A DNA stretch of 64,000 nucleotides, from assembly GCF_030816915.1 (NCBI RefSeq), contig NZ_JAUSYN010000001.1:186001-250000 (forward strand), in the 5' to 3' direction. A program made the translations under genes and the position numbers. Each line of letters opens with the position of its first letter. Within the stretch, counting starts at the first letter, position 1. The notes below the pieces were generated by a model. It made no database searches. It was not told where the DNA came from and saw only the letters and a program-made list of their open reading frames with translations. This document shows positions 58,195 through 64,000 of the stretch, in pieces. The stretch comes from Streptomyces sp. B3I8. GTDB lineage: Bacteria > Actinomycetota > Actinomycetes > Streptomycetales > Streptomycetaceae.

Positions 58195-58572
58195 TCAGCG
58201 GCTGCTCGGCTCCGCGTTCGGCTGCGGGGCCGGCCGGGCGGCCGGAATGATCGCGGCGGCCGGGGCGCCGGTGCGGCCGGCAAGACGGCATCCGAGACAG
58301 TGGGGGTGGCCCTGACGGGCACCGAGGTCGCGGACTCGCCAGGACCACTCACTCGCGGGTCGCGGTCCGGTGGGCTTGCCCCAGCCGGCCACGTGCAACA
58401 TCCACGTCACGAGGATGGACAGCACCATCACGAGGCCCCCGCATACGGCCACCGCAGGGGAGGCGAGGACGACGGCGAGGCCCATGGCCGTGAAGCCGAT
58501 CAGCGCGATGGCCGTGCCGGTCCACCCGGCAACCGTGTGACCGAGATCAACGTGGCCATGGAGGCTGCTCAT
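58195..58572 (-). CDS. HGxxPAAW-motif membrane protein
   Basis: 125 aa. Near the N-terminus SLHGHVDLGHTVAGWTGTAI carries the family's HGxxxxxAxW motif (HG, then AGW), followed by two membrane helices (IALIGFTAMGLAVVLASP and VCGGLVMVLSILVTWMLHVA) and a C-terminal cytoplasmic part with CLGCRLAGR. The family is common in actinobacteria; its function is not established. ATG at 58572 follows GGAGGAG, and a frame to 58605 has no support. Two MarR-like palindromes lie at 58598-58626 before it, suggesting repression. Confidence 0.82.
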   Translation of the reverse strand: MSSLHGHVDLGHTVAGWTGTAIALIGFTAMGLAVVLASPAVAVCGGLVMVLSILVTWMLHVAGWGKPTGPRPASEWSWRVRDLGARQGHPHCLGCRLAGRTGAPAAAIIPAARPAPQPNAEPSSR

Positions 58573-58597
58573 GGCTGCTCCTCCGGTTCGGAAGTAA

Positions 58598-58626
58598 CTT
58601 AGCAACTAAACATCTTAGATACTAAG
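58598..58626. promoter_or_regulatory. Two MarR-type operator repeats
   Basis: CTTAGCAACTAA (58598-58609) and CTTAGATACTAAG (58614-58626) share CTTAG-N2-ACTAA and lie 16 bases apart, just before the HGxxPAAW gene. Confidence 0.6.
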
Positions 58627-58699
58627 AGATTCGTTCGCGGGGAGCAAGCGGCTCCGAATCGGCGCGACAAAGAACGCCTCGCGCAGACCCCCACATGCC

Positions 58700-59499
58700 G
58701 CTGCCGAGGGGCCCGGGCTGCCCTCCGACCGGGCCCCTCGGTCCGTGCCGCTCCTCGCTGGGCCGTGTCTGGCAAATGGCCTTGAGCCCTGTTGATCTTC
58801 GGGTCGTAGAGGTCGGGCCGGTCGACGCCCGTGCGCAGGTTGTCCGGCACCGGTCGGCGCGGGATGCCGCCGAAGTAGCGGAAGGCTTCGACGTGGGCTT
58901 CGGTCCAGGCGTGCTGGTCCATGTGGACGACGGGGCGCGGACGAGCATGTGCCGCGAGCAGGGCAACACCATCACGAACGCCCGGATCCGGTGCCTCTTG
59001 CCGGTGCCAGGGTTGATCCACTGCCCCAGGAAACCTGGTCGATCTGGGCCTCCGAGCCCGGCTAGACGTCGCCCCGCAGCACGGTGACCTTCGGCCTGGC
59101 CGTCATCTCCGGCAGGCTCTCGTGCACCCAGCGGCGGAAGGACGCCAGCGACGCCCGCAACTTCCGCTCGTCCCGCAGGCGTTGGTGGATCGTGGTGACG
59201 GCGGTGGTCGCCCGCAGGTCTTTGACGTAGTCGCGGCGCTGTTCGATCTCGCCCCAGGTGATCTGGTTCAGCCGTCTGCCGGCGAGCTCCGGGAACCAGC
59301 TCTTGATCAGCTTGACCCAGTCCGCCTCGCTCATCGGCGGCCCGCCCGGGCTCATCCCGGCCGCCTCCGCCGGGGCCAGGTACTTCCTGATCGTCTTGCG
59401 ATCCACCCCGAGCGAGGCGGCCAGCCGGCTCTTCGCGCGCCCCGCGTGCCGGTGGACGTAGATCTTGATGTCGACCACGGTGAAGGTTCTCCTTGCCAT
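58700..59499 (-). mobile_element. Decayed IS21-family IstA transposase
   Basis: From 59499 the frame encodes FTVVDIKIYVHRHAGRAKSR, then LAASLGVDRKTIRKYLAPAE (helix-turn-helix) and RRLNQITWGEIEQRRDYVKD, the N-terminus of IstA. It stops at 59062. A second frame continues with HMDQHAWTEAHVEAFRYFGG, IPRRPVPDNLRTGVDRPDLY and DPKIN, part of the catalytic region. The IstB ATPase gene is absent. Both frameshift and truncation show the element is dead. Confidence 0.8.
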
Positions 59500-59815
59500 T
59501 CGGTGCGCCCGTTGGCCTCTCGGCCCGCAGGTCGAGGGACGTCTACGACTCCGAGAGGGTCAGGACCCTCAGCCCGGCTCCGGCATGCCCAGGGGGATGC
59601 CGGAGGAACCCGAAGAGATCGACACTCGATACGCAAACCTCCCAGAACAGGGAAAGTTGGACTGGCGTCGACGCGTCACCAACACCGCCTGCGTCCGCCG
59701 TCCCCATGGGGAATCGTGACCGCGAAGGTGGGGAATCACGTGACGCTCAGGCGGCCGAGACCGGGGAAATGCATGACCGCTGACAAGGCCCGAGATCTGT
59801 GGCAATGTCCGTGTG
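59500..59815. other. Intergenic with a trace of an IS5-like transposase
   Basis: Near 59650 the frame KLDWRRRVTNTACVRR recalls the LDWSRxVVDTASVRA segment around the first Asp of IS5-like transposases, but it is too short to classify. No other gene is seen. Confidence 0.35.
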
Positions 59816-60667
59816 TCACTGCGAGCCCGTGGCCACCAGGGTCGCGGTGATGGGTTCGAGGTCGGTGATCAGTTCGTCGAGTTCGGCTGGGGACAAGGCG
59901 TCGTAGGGCGGGATGGCGAGTTCGTCAGTGAGGGTCTCGATGCGTTGTTTGGTCGCGCGGCCCGCGTCGGTGAAGTGGCCGTCGATGTCGACGAGTCCGC
60001 GTTCGCGCAGGCCGCCCATGACCGCGGCCAGGCGCTCTTTCGGCAGGTGATGGATGCGTCCGAACGACTCCGGGGGGTGGATGCCCTGCTCCAGAGCGGA
60101 GAGCACGTGGGCCTCGGTACCGCCGATGCGCGCGCCGACGAGAGCGGCGATGTGCCCGTCGCCGCGGTGCTCGCGCAGCATGGTCGCGGAATGCCACAGC
60201 CGGGCGACGGGGTCGCTGGGGACCTCAAGGGTGCGCATGCCGGCGTACATCACCCGGCCTTCGGTAGGGGCGCTCGTCGCGGCCTTGGTGGTCAGGTCCG
60301 CGGCGCGCACGAAACCCGGGGACCCGGCCAGCTCCTCGCCGAGGATGCGCCGTAGGGAGGCCGCGCTGCCCCGCTCCCGCGCGGCGACGGAGGCCTCGGG
60401 CGAGATCGTCTCCCAGGCGCTGGGGATGTGCCGTGCGGCTTCCCCGTCGGCGAAGTTGTAGAAGGCTGCGTGCACGACTTGGGCCGGCACCCGCCCCAGG
60501 GGTGCGGCGCGGCTGGCGAAGTAGCCGTCCCAATAGGTGCGGTGGCCGAGTGCGGCCAGTTCTTCGTTGCACTCGTCCGCGAGGAACGTGACCAGGCAGA
60601 TCGGCTCCAGGAGCTCGAACATGCGACGTGCGATGTGAGTCATCGGATGCAAGCGCGTCTCGCCCAT
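59816..60667 (-). CDS. SCO6745-like family protein
   Basis: 283 aa, almost all helical. MTHIARRMFELLEPICLVTF, then GHRTYWDGYFASRAAPLGRV and VVHAAFYNFADGEAARHIPS, match the conserved start of this actinobacterial family. A C-terminal part FGRIHHLPKERLAAVMGGLR then LVDIDGHFTDAGRATKQRIE looks like a MarR-like winged helix. The function of the family is not known; a regulator with an N-terminal ligand domain is plausible. ATG at 60667 has GGGAGAACCC. Confidence 0.8.
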   Translation of the reverse strand: MGETRLHPMTHIARRMFELLEPICLVTFLADECNEELAALGHRTYWDGYFASRAAPLGRVPAQVVHAAFYNFADGEAARHIPSAWETISPEASVAARERGSAASLRRILGEELAGSPGFVRAADLTTKAATSAPTEGRVMYAGMRTLEVPSDPVARLWHSATMLREHRGDGHIAALVGARIGGTEAHVLSALEQGIHPPESFGRIHHLPKERLAAVMGGLRERGLVDIDGHFTDAGRATKQRIETLTDELAIPPYDALSPAELDELITDLEPITATLVATGSQ

Positions 60668-61482
60668 TGGGTTCTCCCTACGTCAGGTGTGCCGGCTTGG
60701 ACCGTCCGGGACACCAGAACTCATCGGCGACCGAAGCGGAGCAGTGCAGAAGGGTTGGCGTCTGCGCGGCTGTGTATGCGAGAGCGGGCTCGGGTCCAGC
60801 CTGGTGACAGCAAGACTGCCGAACGTGCGCCTGTGACAAGTCCGAGTGGCTGTTGTCGTTCCGAGCTTGAGGAGTGTTCGTCGAACGGGAGTCTCGATCA
60901 GGTGATCGCCGCTGGCCGCGGGCGCCGCCGCCACCGGGTCCCGACCTCCCCTCGCCGGACGGCGAGGTGTCCGGCCAGGCACCGCAAGGTGACTGGACAG
61001 GTCGATCGACGACGGGTGGACAAGCACGCGAAGCTCCTGGTGACTGCGGGCGATCTTGGTCGAGAACCCGTCCACCAGGAGCCCCGCTGTTCTGCAGAGC
61101 TGTCCAACACGCGACCAGCACCGTCAGGTCGGAAAGGCTCGCTGTCCGCAGAACTGGTGCGTACCGCGATGGCGCAGGTTCCGAGCTCCCGCGGCATGCC
61201 GGGCGTCCGTAGCCACTGGGCCGGGTTGCAGCCGGCCCAGGGCGCCAAGAGACATGAGTTTGGCTTTGGCATATTCGTGCCCTTGCTCCTGTTTTCTTAC
61301 CTTTTGGACAGAGCGGTCGGAAGCGCGCAGGTTCCAGATATCCGGCAGTCGTGGTGCTGGGAACTCGTCTACGGCCCGACGGTCGGCGGCGATGCACGGG
61401 CAGGTTCAACGCCCGTCGTACGGCTGCCCGTCGATGCTCGTCGTCTTTTCTCGACGCGACGGAACAGCGGGCGGAGGGGGGT
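60668..61482. other. Intergenic with an IS5-type transposase N-terminal remnant
   Basis: On the minus strand near 61050-60890 the pieces LVHPSSIDLSSH and TLRCLAGHLAVRRGEVGTRW in two frames resemble the N-terminus of an IS5-like (HTH_Tnp_4) transposase (SSIDLSSHxLRxLAxHLAxRR). The rest of the 800 bases has no recognisable coding content. Confidence 0.5.
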
Positions 61483-62067
61483 TCATCTTGGTGTGGTCCG
61501 GGCGCGGAGGTGTGCGCGTTCTCCTTGGTGGCCGAGGAGGCTGAGGATTTCGACGGGGTGGTCGTCGGCGTTGCCGAACCAGTGGGGGGTGCGGGTGTCG
61601 AATTCGGCGGCTTCGCCGGGGCCCATGATGAGGTCGTTGTCGCCCAGGACCAGGCGCAGGCGGCCGTCGAGGACGTAGATCCATTCGTAGCCCTCGTGGC
61701 TGGCCTGCTCGGGCTCGGGCGAGCGCAGCTTCGGCGAGATGATCAATTTGTAGGCTTGCAGGCTGCCTGCCCGTCGGGTGAGCGGGAGCATGGTCATGCC
61801 GTGGCGAGTGATGGGCTGGAGGTGCAGCCGGGGGTCGCCCGTCTGGGGTGCGCCGATGAGCTGGCCGATGTCCACGCGCAGCTCCCGGGCCAGGGGCAGG
61901 AGCAGTTCGAGGGTGGGGCGGCGCTGGCCTGATTCCAGTCGCGAGAGCGTGCTGAGGGAGATCCCGGTGGCTTCCGCCAGGGCCGTCAGAGAGAGGCTGC
62001 GCTGGGTCCGCAGCCCTTTGAGGCGCGGGCCGACTGCGGCCATCGTCGACTGTGTCTCTTCGTCCAT
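61483..62067 (-). CDS. XRE-family regulator with a cupin domain
   Basis: 194 aa. N-terminal helix-turn-helix: LKGLRTQRSLSLTALAEATG then ISLSTLSRLESGQRRPTLEL. C-terminal cupin_2: ASHEGYEWIYVLDGRLRLVL, then LIMGPGEAAEFDTRTPHWFG with His and Glu for metal or ligand binding. PuuR-like regulators with this layout repress transport or catabolic genes. ATG at 62067 follows GGAGGG. It is divergent from the truncated MFS gene at 62174 over a spacer with a CCTTGC-N7-GCAAGG palindrome, so it probably once controlled it. Confidence 0.92.
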   Translation of the reverse strand: MDEETQSTMAAVGPRLKGLRTQRSLSLTALAEATGISLSTLSRLESGQRRPTLELLLPLARELRVDIGQLIGAPQTGDPRLHLQPITRHGMTMLPLTRRAGSLQAYKLIISPKLRSPEPEQASHEGYEWIYVLDGRLRLVLGDNDLIMGPGEAAEFDTRTPHWFGNADDHPVEILSLLGHQGERAHLRARTTPR

Positions 62068-62074
62068 CCCTCCA

Positions 62075-62093
62075 CCTTGCCACCACAGCAAGG
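62075..62093. promoter_or_regulatory. Candidate operator between the XRE-cupin and MFS genes
   Basis: CCTTGCCACCACAGCAAGG: perfect 6-bp arms around 7 nt, 8 bases before the XRE-cupin start codon on its strand. Confidence 0.5.
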
Positions 62094-62173
62094 ATCTTTG
62101 CGTGTGATGCCGGACCGGCCGACGGTGGTGGCAGGCGCTCCGACCGGGGCTGCCGGGCGGAGGGAGAGACGCG

Positions 62174-62527
62174 ATGCGGAACGACAGCGGAAGTGAGGTG
62201 GCGCCGGTGCGGCGGGCCGCAGCGCCGCCCGGCGCCGCGGTGAAGGTGCGCCGCGGTCCGGTCGCGCCGGCGGTGGTGATTTTGGTGCTGACGCAGTTGA
62301 TGTTCGTCATGAACACCTCGATCGTTAACGTGGCGCTGCCCGACACCGGCCGTGATCTGGGCTTTTCCAGCGCGGGCCTGTCCTGGGTCGTCACCGCCTA
62401 CGCGCTGGCCTTCGGCGGCCTGATCCTGCTGACCGGGAAGGTCGGTTCCATGATCGGGCCGCGCCGCGCCCTGGTTCTGGGCATCACCATTCACGACACC
62501 GCCCTGACCGCCCAGCACACCCGGTGA
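62174..62527 (+). pseudogene. N-terminal fragment of a DHA2-type MFS exporter
   Basis: 117 codons. It starts like an EmrB/QacA-type exporter: AVVILVLTQLMFVMNTSIVN then VALPDTGRDLGFSSAGLSWV and LILLTGKVGSMIGPRRALVL (motif A). After 105 codons, in helix 3, it jumps into HDTALTAQHTR and stops. The other 11 helices are gone, the 3' part having been deleted up to the SDR promoter region. Divergent from the XRE-cupin regulator. Confidence 0.8.
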
Positions 62528-62573
62528 CCCACCCCTCACCAGCACGCGACGCCACCCAGAAACGAGTACGACC

Positions 62574-63311
62574 ATGCAGCACGACCTCGCGCACCAGACC
62601 GCCCTGGTCACCGGAGCCACCGCCGGAATCGGTCGGGCCACCGCCCTGGCCCTGGCCGCCCGCGGCGCCGCCGTCCTCGTCCACGGCCGCGACAAGGAAC
62701 GCGCAGCCGACACCGTGAAGCGCATCACCGCCCTCGGCGCCTCAGCACGCTTCGCGCCGGCTGATCTGTCCGACCCCGCACAGGTGACAGACCTGGCCGA
62801 ACGCGCCGGGCAAGTCGACATCCTGGTCAACAACGCAGGCATCTTTCACTTCGCCCGCACCGCCGACACCACCCCCGCCACGTTCGACGCCCACATCGCC
62901 ATCAACCTGCGCGCCCCCTACCTCCTCGTCCAGGCCCTCGCCCCCGGCATGACCGAACGCGGACACGGCTCCATCATCAATGTCAGCAGCGGCGCCGCCG
63001 GCACCCCCGGTCTTGGCAGTGGCATCTACGGCGCCACCAAAGCCGCCCTGGAATCCCTCACCCGCGTCTGGGCCGCCGAATACGGGCCCGCCGGAGTCCG
63101 CGTCAACGCCGTCGCCGCCGGCCCTACCCGCACAGAGGGCACCGCCGCCTACGGCGAAGCCTTCGAATCAGCCGGACAAGCCGTCGCCCTCCAACGCCTG
63201 GCCGACCCCGAAGAGATCGCAGAGGCCATCGCCTTCATGGCCTCCCCCGACGCCAGCTACGTCAACGGCGCCACCCTCAGCGCCATGGGTGGCCAACCCG
63301 CCCTCGGCTGA
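62574..63311 (+). CDS. Short-chain dehydrogenase/reductase (classical SDR)
   Basis: 245 aa. [20 protein letters not shown] (TGxxxGIG), [35 protein letters not shown] with the Ser and [20 protein letters not shown] with the Tyr-Lys pair, ending [17 protein letters not shown] typical FabG-like SDR. ATG at 62574 lies 46 bases after the broken MFS frame, so it may have been the second gene of that exporter operon under the XRE-cupin regulator. Substrate unknown. Confidence 0.92.
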   Translation: MQHDLAHQTALVTGATAGIGRATALALAARGAAVLVHGRDKERAADTVKRITALGASARFAPADLSDPAQVTDLAERAGQVDILVNNAGIFHFARTADTTPATFDAHIAINLRAPYLLVQALAPGMTERGHGSIINVSSGAAGTPGLGSGIYGATKAALESLTRVWAAEYGPAGVRVNAVAAGPTRTEGTAAYGEAFESAGQAVALQRLADPEEIAEAIAFMASPDASYVNGATLSAMGGQPALG

Positions 63312-63364
63312 TCGCGGGTTGGCCGCCAAGGAGATGCGGGATCTCGGTGAAGACGTCGAAAGGC

Positions 63365-63515
63365 AGCGTGCCTTGGACGGGGATCTTCGTCGCCGGGTCG
63401 ATCGCCCGGGGCATGGTGGCCGACGGCTATCGACCCGCCCGCTCCGACGTCATCGGCGCCCTGGTCTGCCCCGCGGGGATGGCGGTCATCATGTACGCCC
63501 CGCGCGCAGCGGTAT
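63365..63515 (+). pseudogene. C-terminal remnant of a YnfA/UPF0060 membrane protein
   Basis: [20 protein letters not shown], then [20 protein letters not shown] and YAPRA, match the last two helices of the small YnfA family (GGxFVxGSLxWGxxxDGxRPDxxDxIGA). The first two helices are missing, and the frame runs on for a few codons beyond the usual end. Confidence 0.75.
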
Positions 63516-63569
63516 GCCGAACGCGCGGTGGGAGCTAGGGGCTGTCTCCTTGAAAGGCTATTTGAAAGG

Positions 63570-63827
63570 CTATGGGCGCCATTCCTGCTGGTAGGCGGGG
63601 TGTTCGGTGTATGACTGGCCAAGGACTCGCAGCGCGTATGCCAGGCCGGCCGAGCGGGAGTCGGAGGGATCCATGGCTTTGTAGTCGTTCGCCAGTTGCT
63701 CGATCAGGTCGAGCATGGGGAGGTGGCTGTCGAGAAGGGCCTCGCCGCCCAGGGTGCCGGCCACGTAGGCGTAAGCGTGGTTGTCGTCGTTGATGCGTGC
63801 GATGAGGAACTCCACAAGGCCATTCAT
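63570..63827 (-). CDS. Short DUF6221-like hypothetical protein
   Basis: 85 aa. MNGLVEFLIARINDDNHAYA, then LPMLDLIEQLANDYKAMDPS and ALRVLGQSYTEHPAYQQEWR, follow the start and end of DUF6221, a family common in Streptomyces and often linked to mobile DNA, but the middle part is shorter than usual. No function is known. The ATG at 63827 follows GCAAAGATGGCCGC-type sequence without a good ribosome site. Next to an IS5-type gene. Confidence 0.65.
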   Translation of the reverse strand: MNGLVEFLIARINDDNHAYAYVAGTLGGEALLDSHLPMLDLIEQLANDYKAMDPSDSRSAGLAYALRVLGQSYTEHPAYQQEWRP

Positions 63828-63860
63828 GCGGCCATCTTCGCGGGCAAGGTGCTTCGGCGG

Positions 63861-64000
63861 TCACGCGGCTGTCCAGATGAGGATGGTGGCGAGGTGGAGT
63901 GCGGCCTGGTGGGCGATGGCGAGCTTGTCCGTTCGCATGGCCAGGCCACGCCATTGTTTGAGGTGGTTGATGCACCGTTCGACGGCGTTGCGCTGCTTGT
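63861..64000 (-). mobile_element. IS5-type transposase, 3' end (runs off the window)
   Basis: Reading in from the right edge the frame gives KQRNAVERCINHLKQWRGLA and MRTDKLAIAHQAALHLATIL, ending IWTAA at TGA 63861-63863. This is the C-terminal part of an IS5-family transposase with the conserved Glu (VERCINHLKQWRG). The 5' part lies outside the window. Confidence 0.85.

Noticed and set aside
61406..62842. 478-codon minus-strand frame through the XRE-cupin region
   Set aside because: The true gene (61483-62067) is in another frame with a complete helix-turn-helix and cupin; the long frame is low-complexity.

Overview
The window is high-GC actinobacterial DNA, most likely from Streptomyces. 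Supporting signs are G/C-rich third codon positions, AGGAGG-type ribosome binding sites with many GTG and a few TTG starts, and families common in that genus: an HGxxPAAW-motif membrane protein, an SCO6745-like protein, a short DUF6221-like protein, MmyB-type XRE regulators and IS701, IS5, IS21, IS630 and IS481 elements. I see no rRNA, tRNA, CRISPR array or core housekeeping gene. The mix of one-step enzymes, paired regulators, broken genes and transposon debris fits accessory DNA such as a chromosome arm or large plasmid; that placement is inference.

Region 1 (1-16.4 kb) holds small regulator plus enzyme or exporter units: two alpha/beta hydrolases, an SDR, a TetR-esterase pair, two DHA2-type MFS exporters (one broken), two HxlR regulators, a GlxA-like AraC regulator overlapping an HD-domain protein, and an NmrA-like oxidoreductase. 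Palindromes in the promoters tie units together: GTTTG-N5-CAAAC occurs at 2805, 9002 and 12453, and TGACT-N7-AGTCA at 5286 and 6135.

Region 2 (16.7-19.8 kb) has a hemerythrin-like gene preceded by an overlapping 36-codon ORF, a MarR regulator present again 20.4 kb away as a gap-free 472-bp repeat, and a broken GH43 glycosidase. Region 3 (20-37.7 kb) is the main catabolic block. On the minus strand, two sets of HsaA-like flavin-dependent monooxygenase, flavin reductase and PucR regulator flank a tightly packed cupin - HpcH/HpaI aldolase - NTF2-like - DUF3500 set; a quinone oxidoreductase and a LigB-type dioxygenase follow. On the plus strand, a MarR gene is followed by an FAH-family hydrolase, a two-domain VOC dioxygenase, a free-standing C-terminal domain of an MhpA-type hydroxylase and a two-subunit CoA-transferase. 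Together these suggest hydroxylation, ring cleavage, C-C hydrolysis, aldol cleavage and CoA transfer on an unidentified, probably aromatic, substrate.

Region 4 (38.3-48.9 kb) has the second MarR copy, an NAD(P)-binding protein, tandem small secreted four-cysteine proteins, an Nramp-related transporter, an AbiEii-type nucleotidyltransferase with an overlapping partner, and a TetR - SDR - carboxymuconolactone-decarboxylase-like - aldehyde dehydrogenase group. Region 5 (49-64 kb) is rich in mobile DNA: an IS701 element with CTAG target duplications and an IS5 element with TAA duplications, plus remnants of IS630, IS5 and IS21, interspersed with an oxidoreductase, a MerR-reductase pair, a MarR-HGxxPAAW pair, an SCO6745-like protein, an XRE-cupin regulator and an SDR. 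The IS701 transposase gene carries a C CCA AAA slippery heptamer followed by a -1-frame C-terminal extension, and a second, diverged IS701 remnant 6 kb away keeps the same arrangement.
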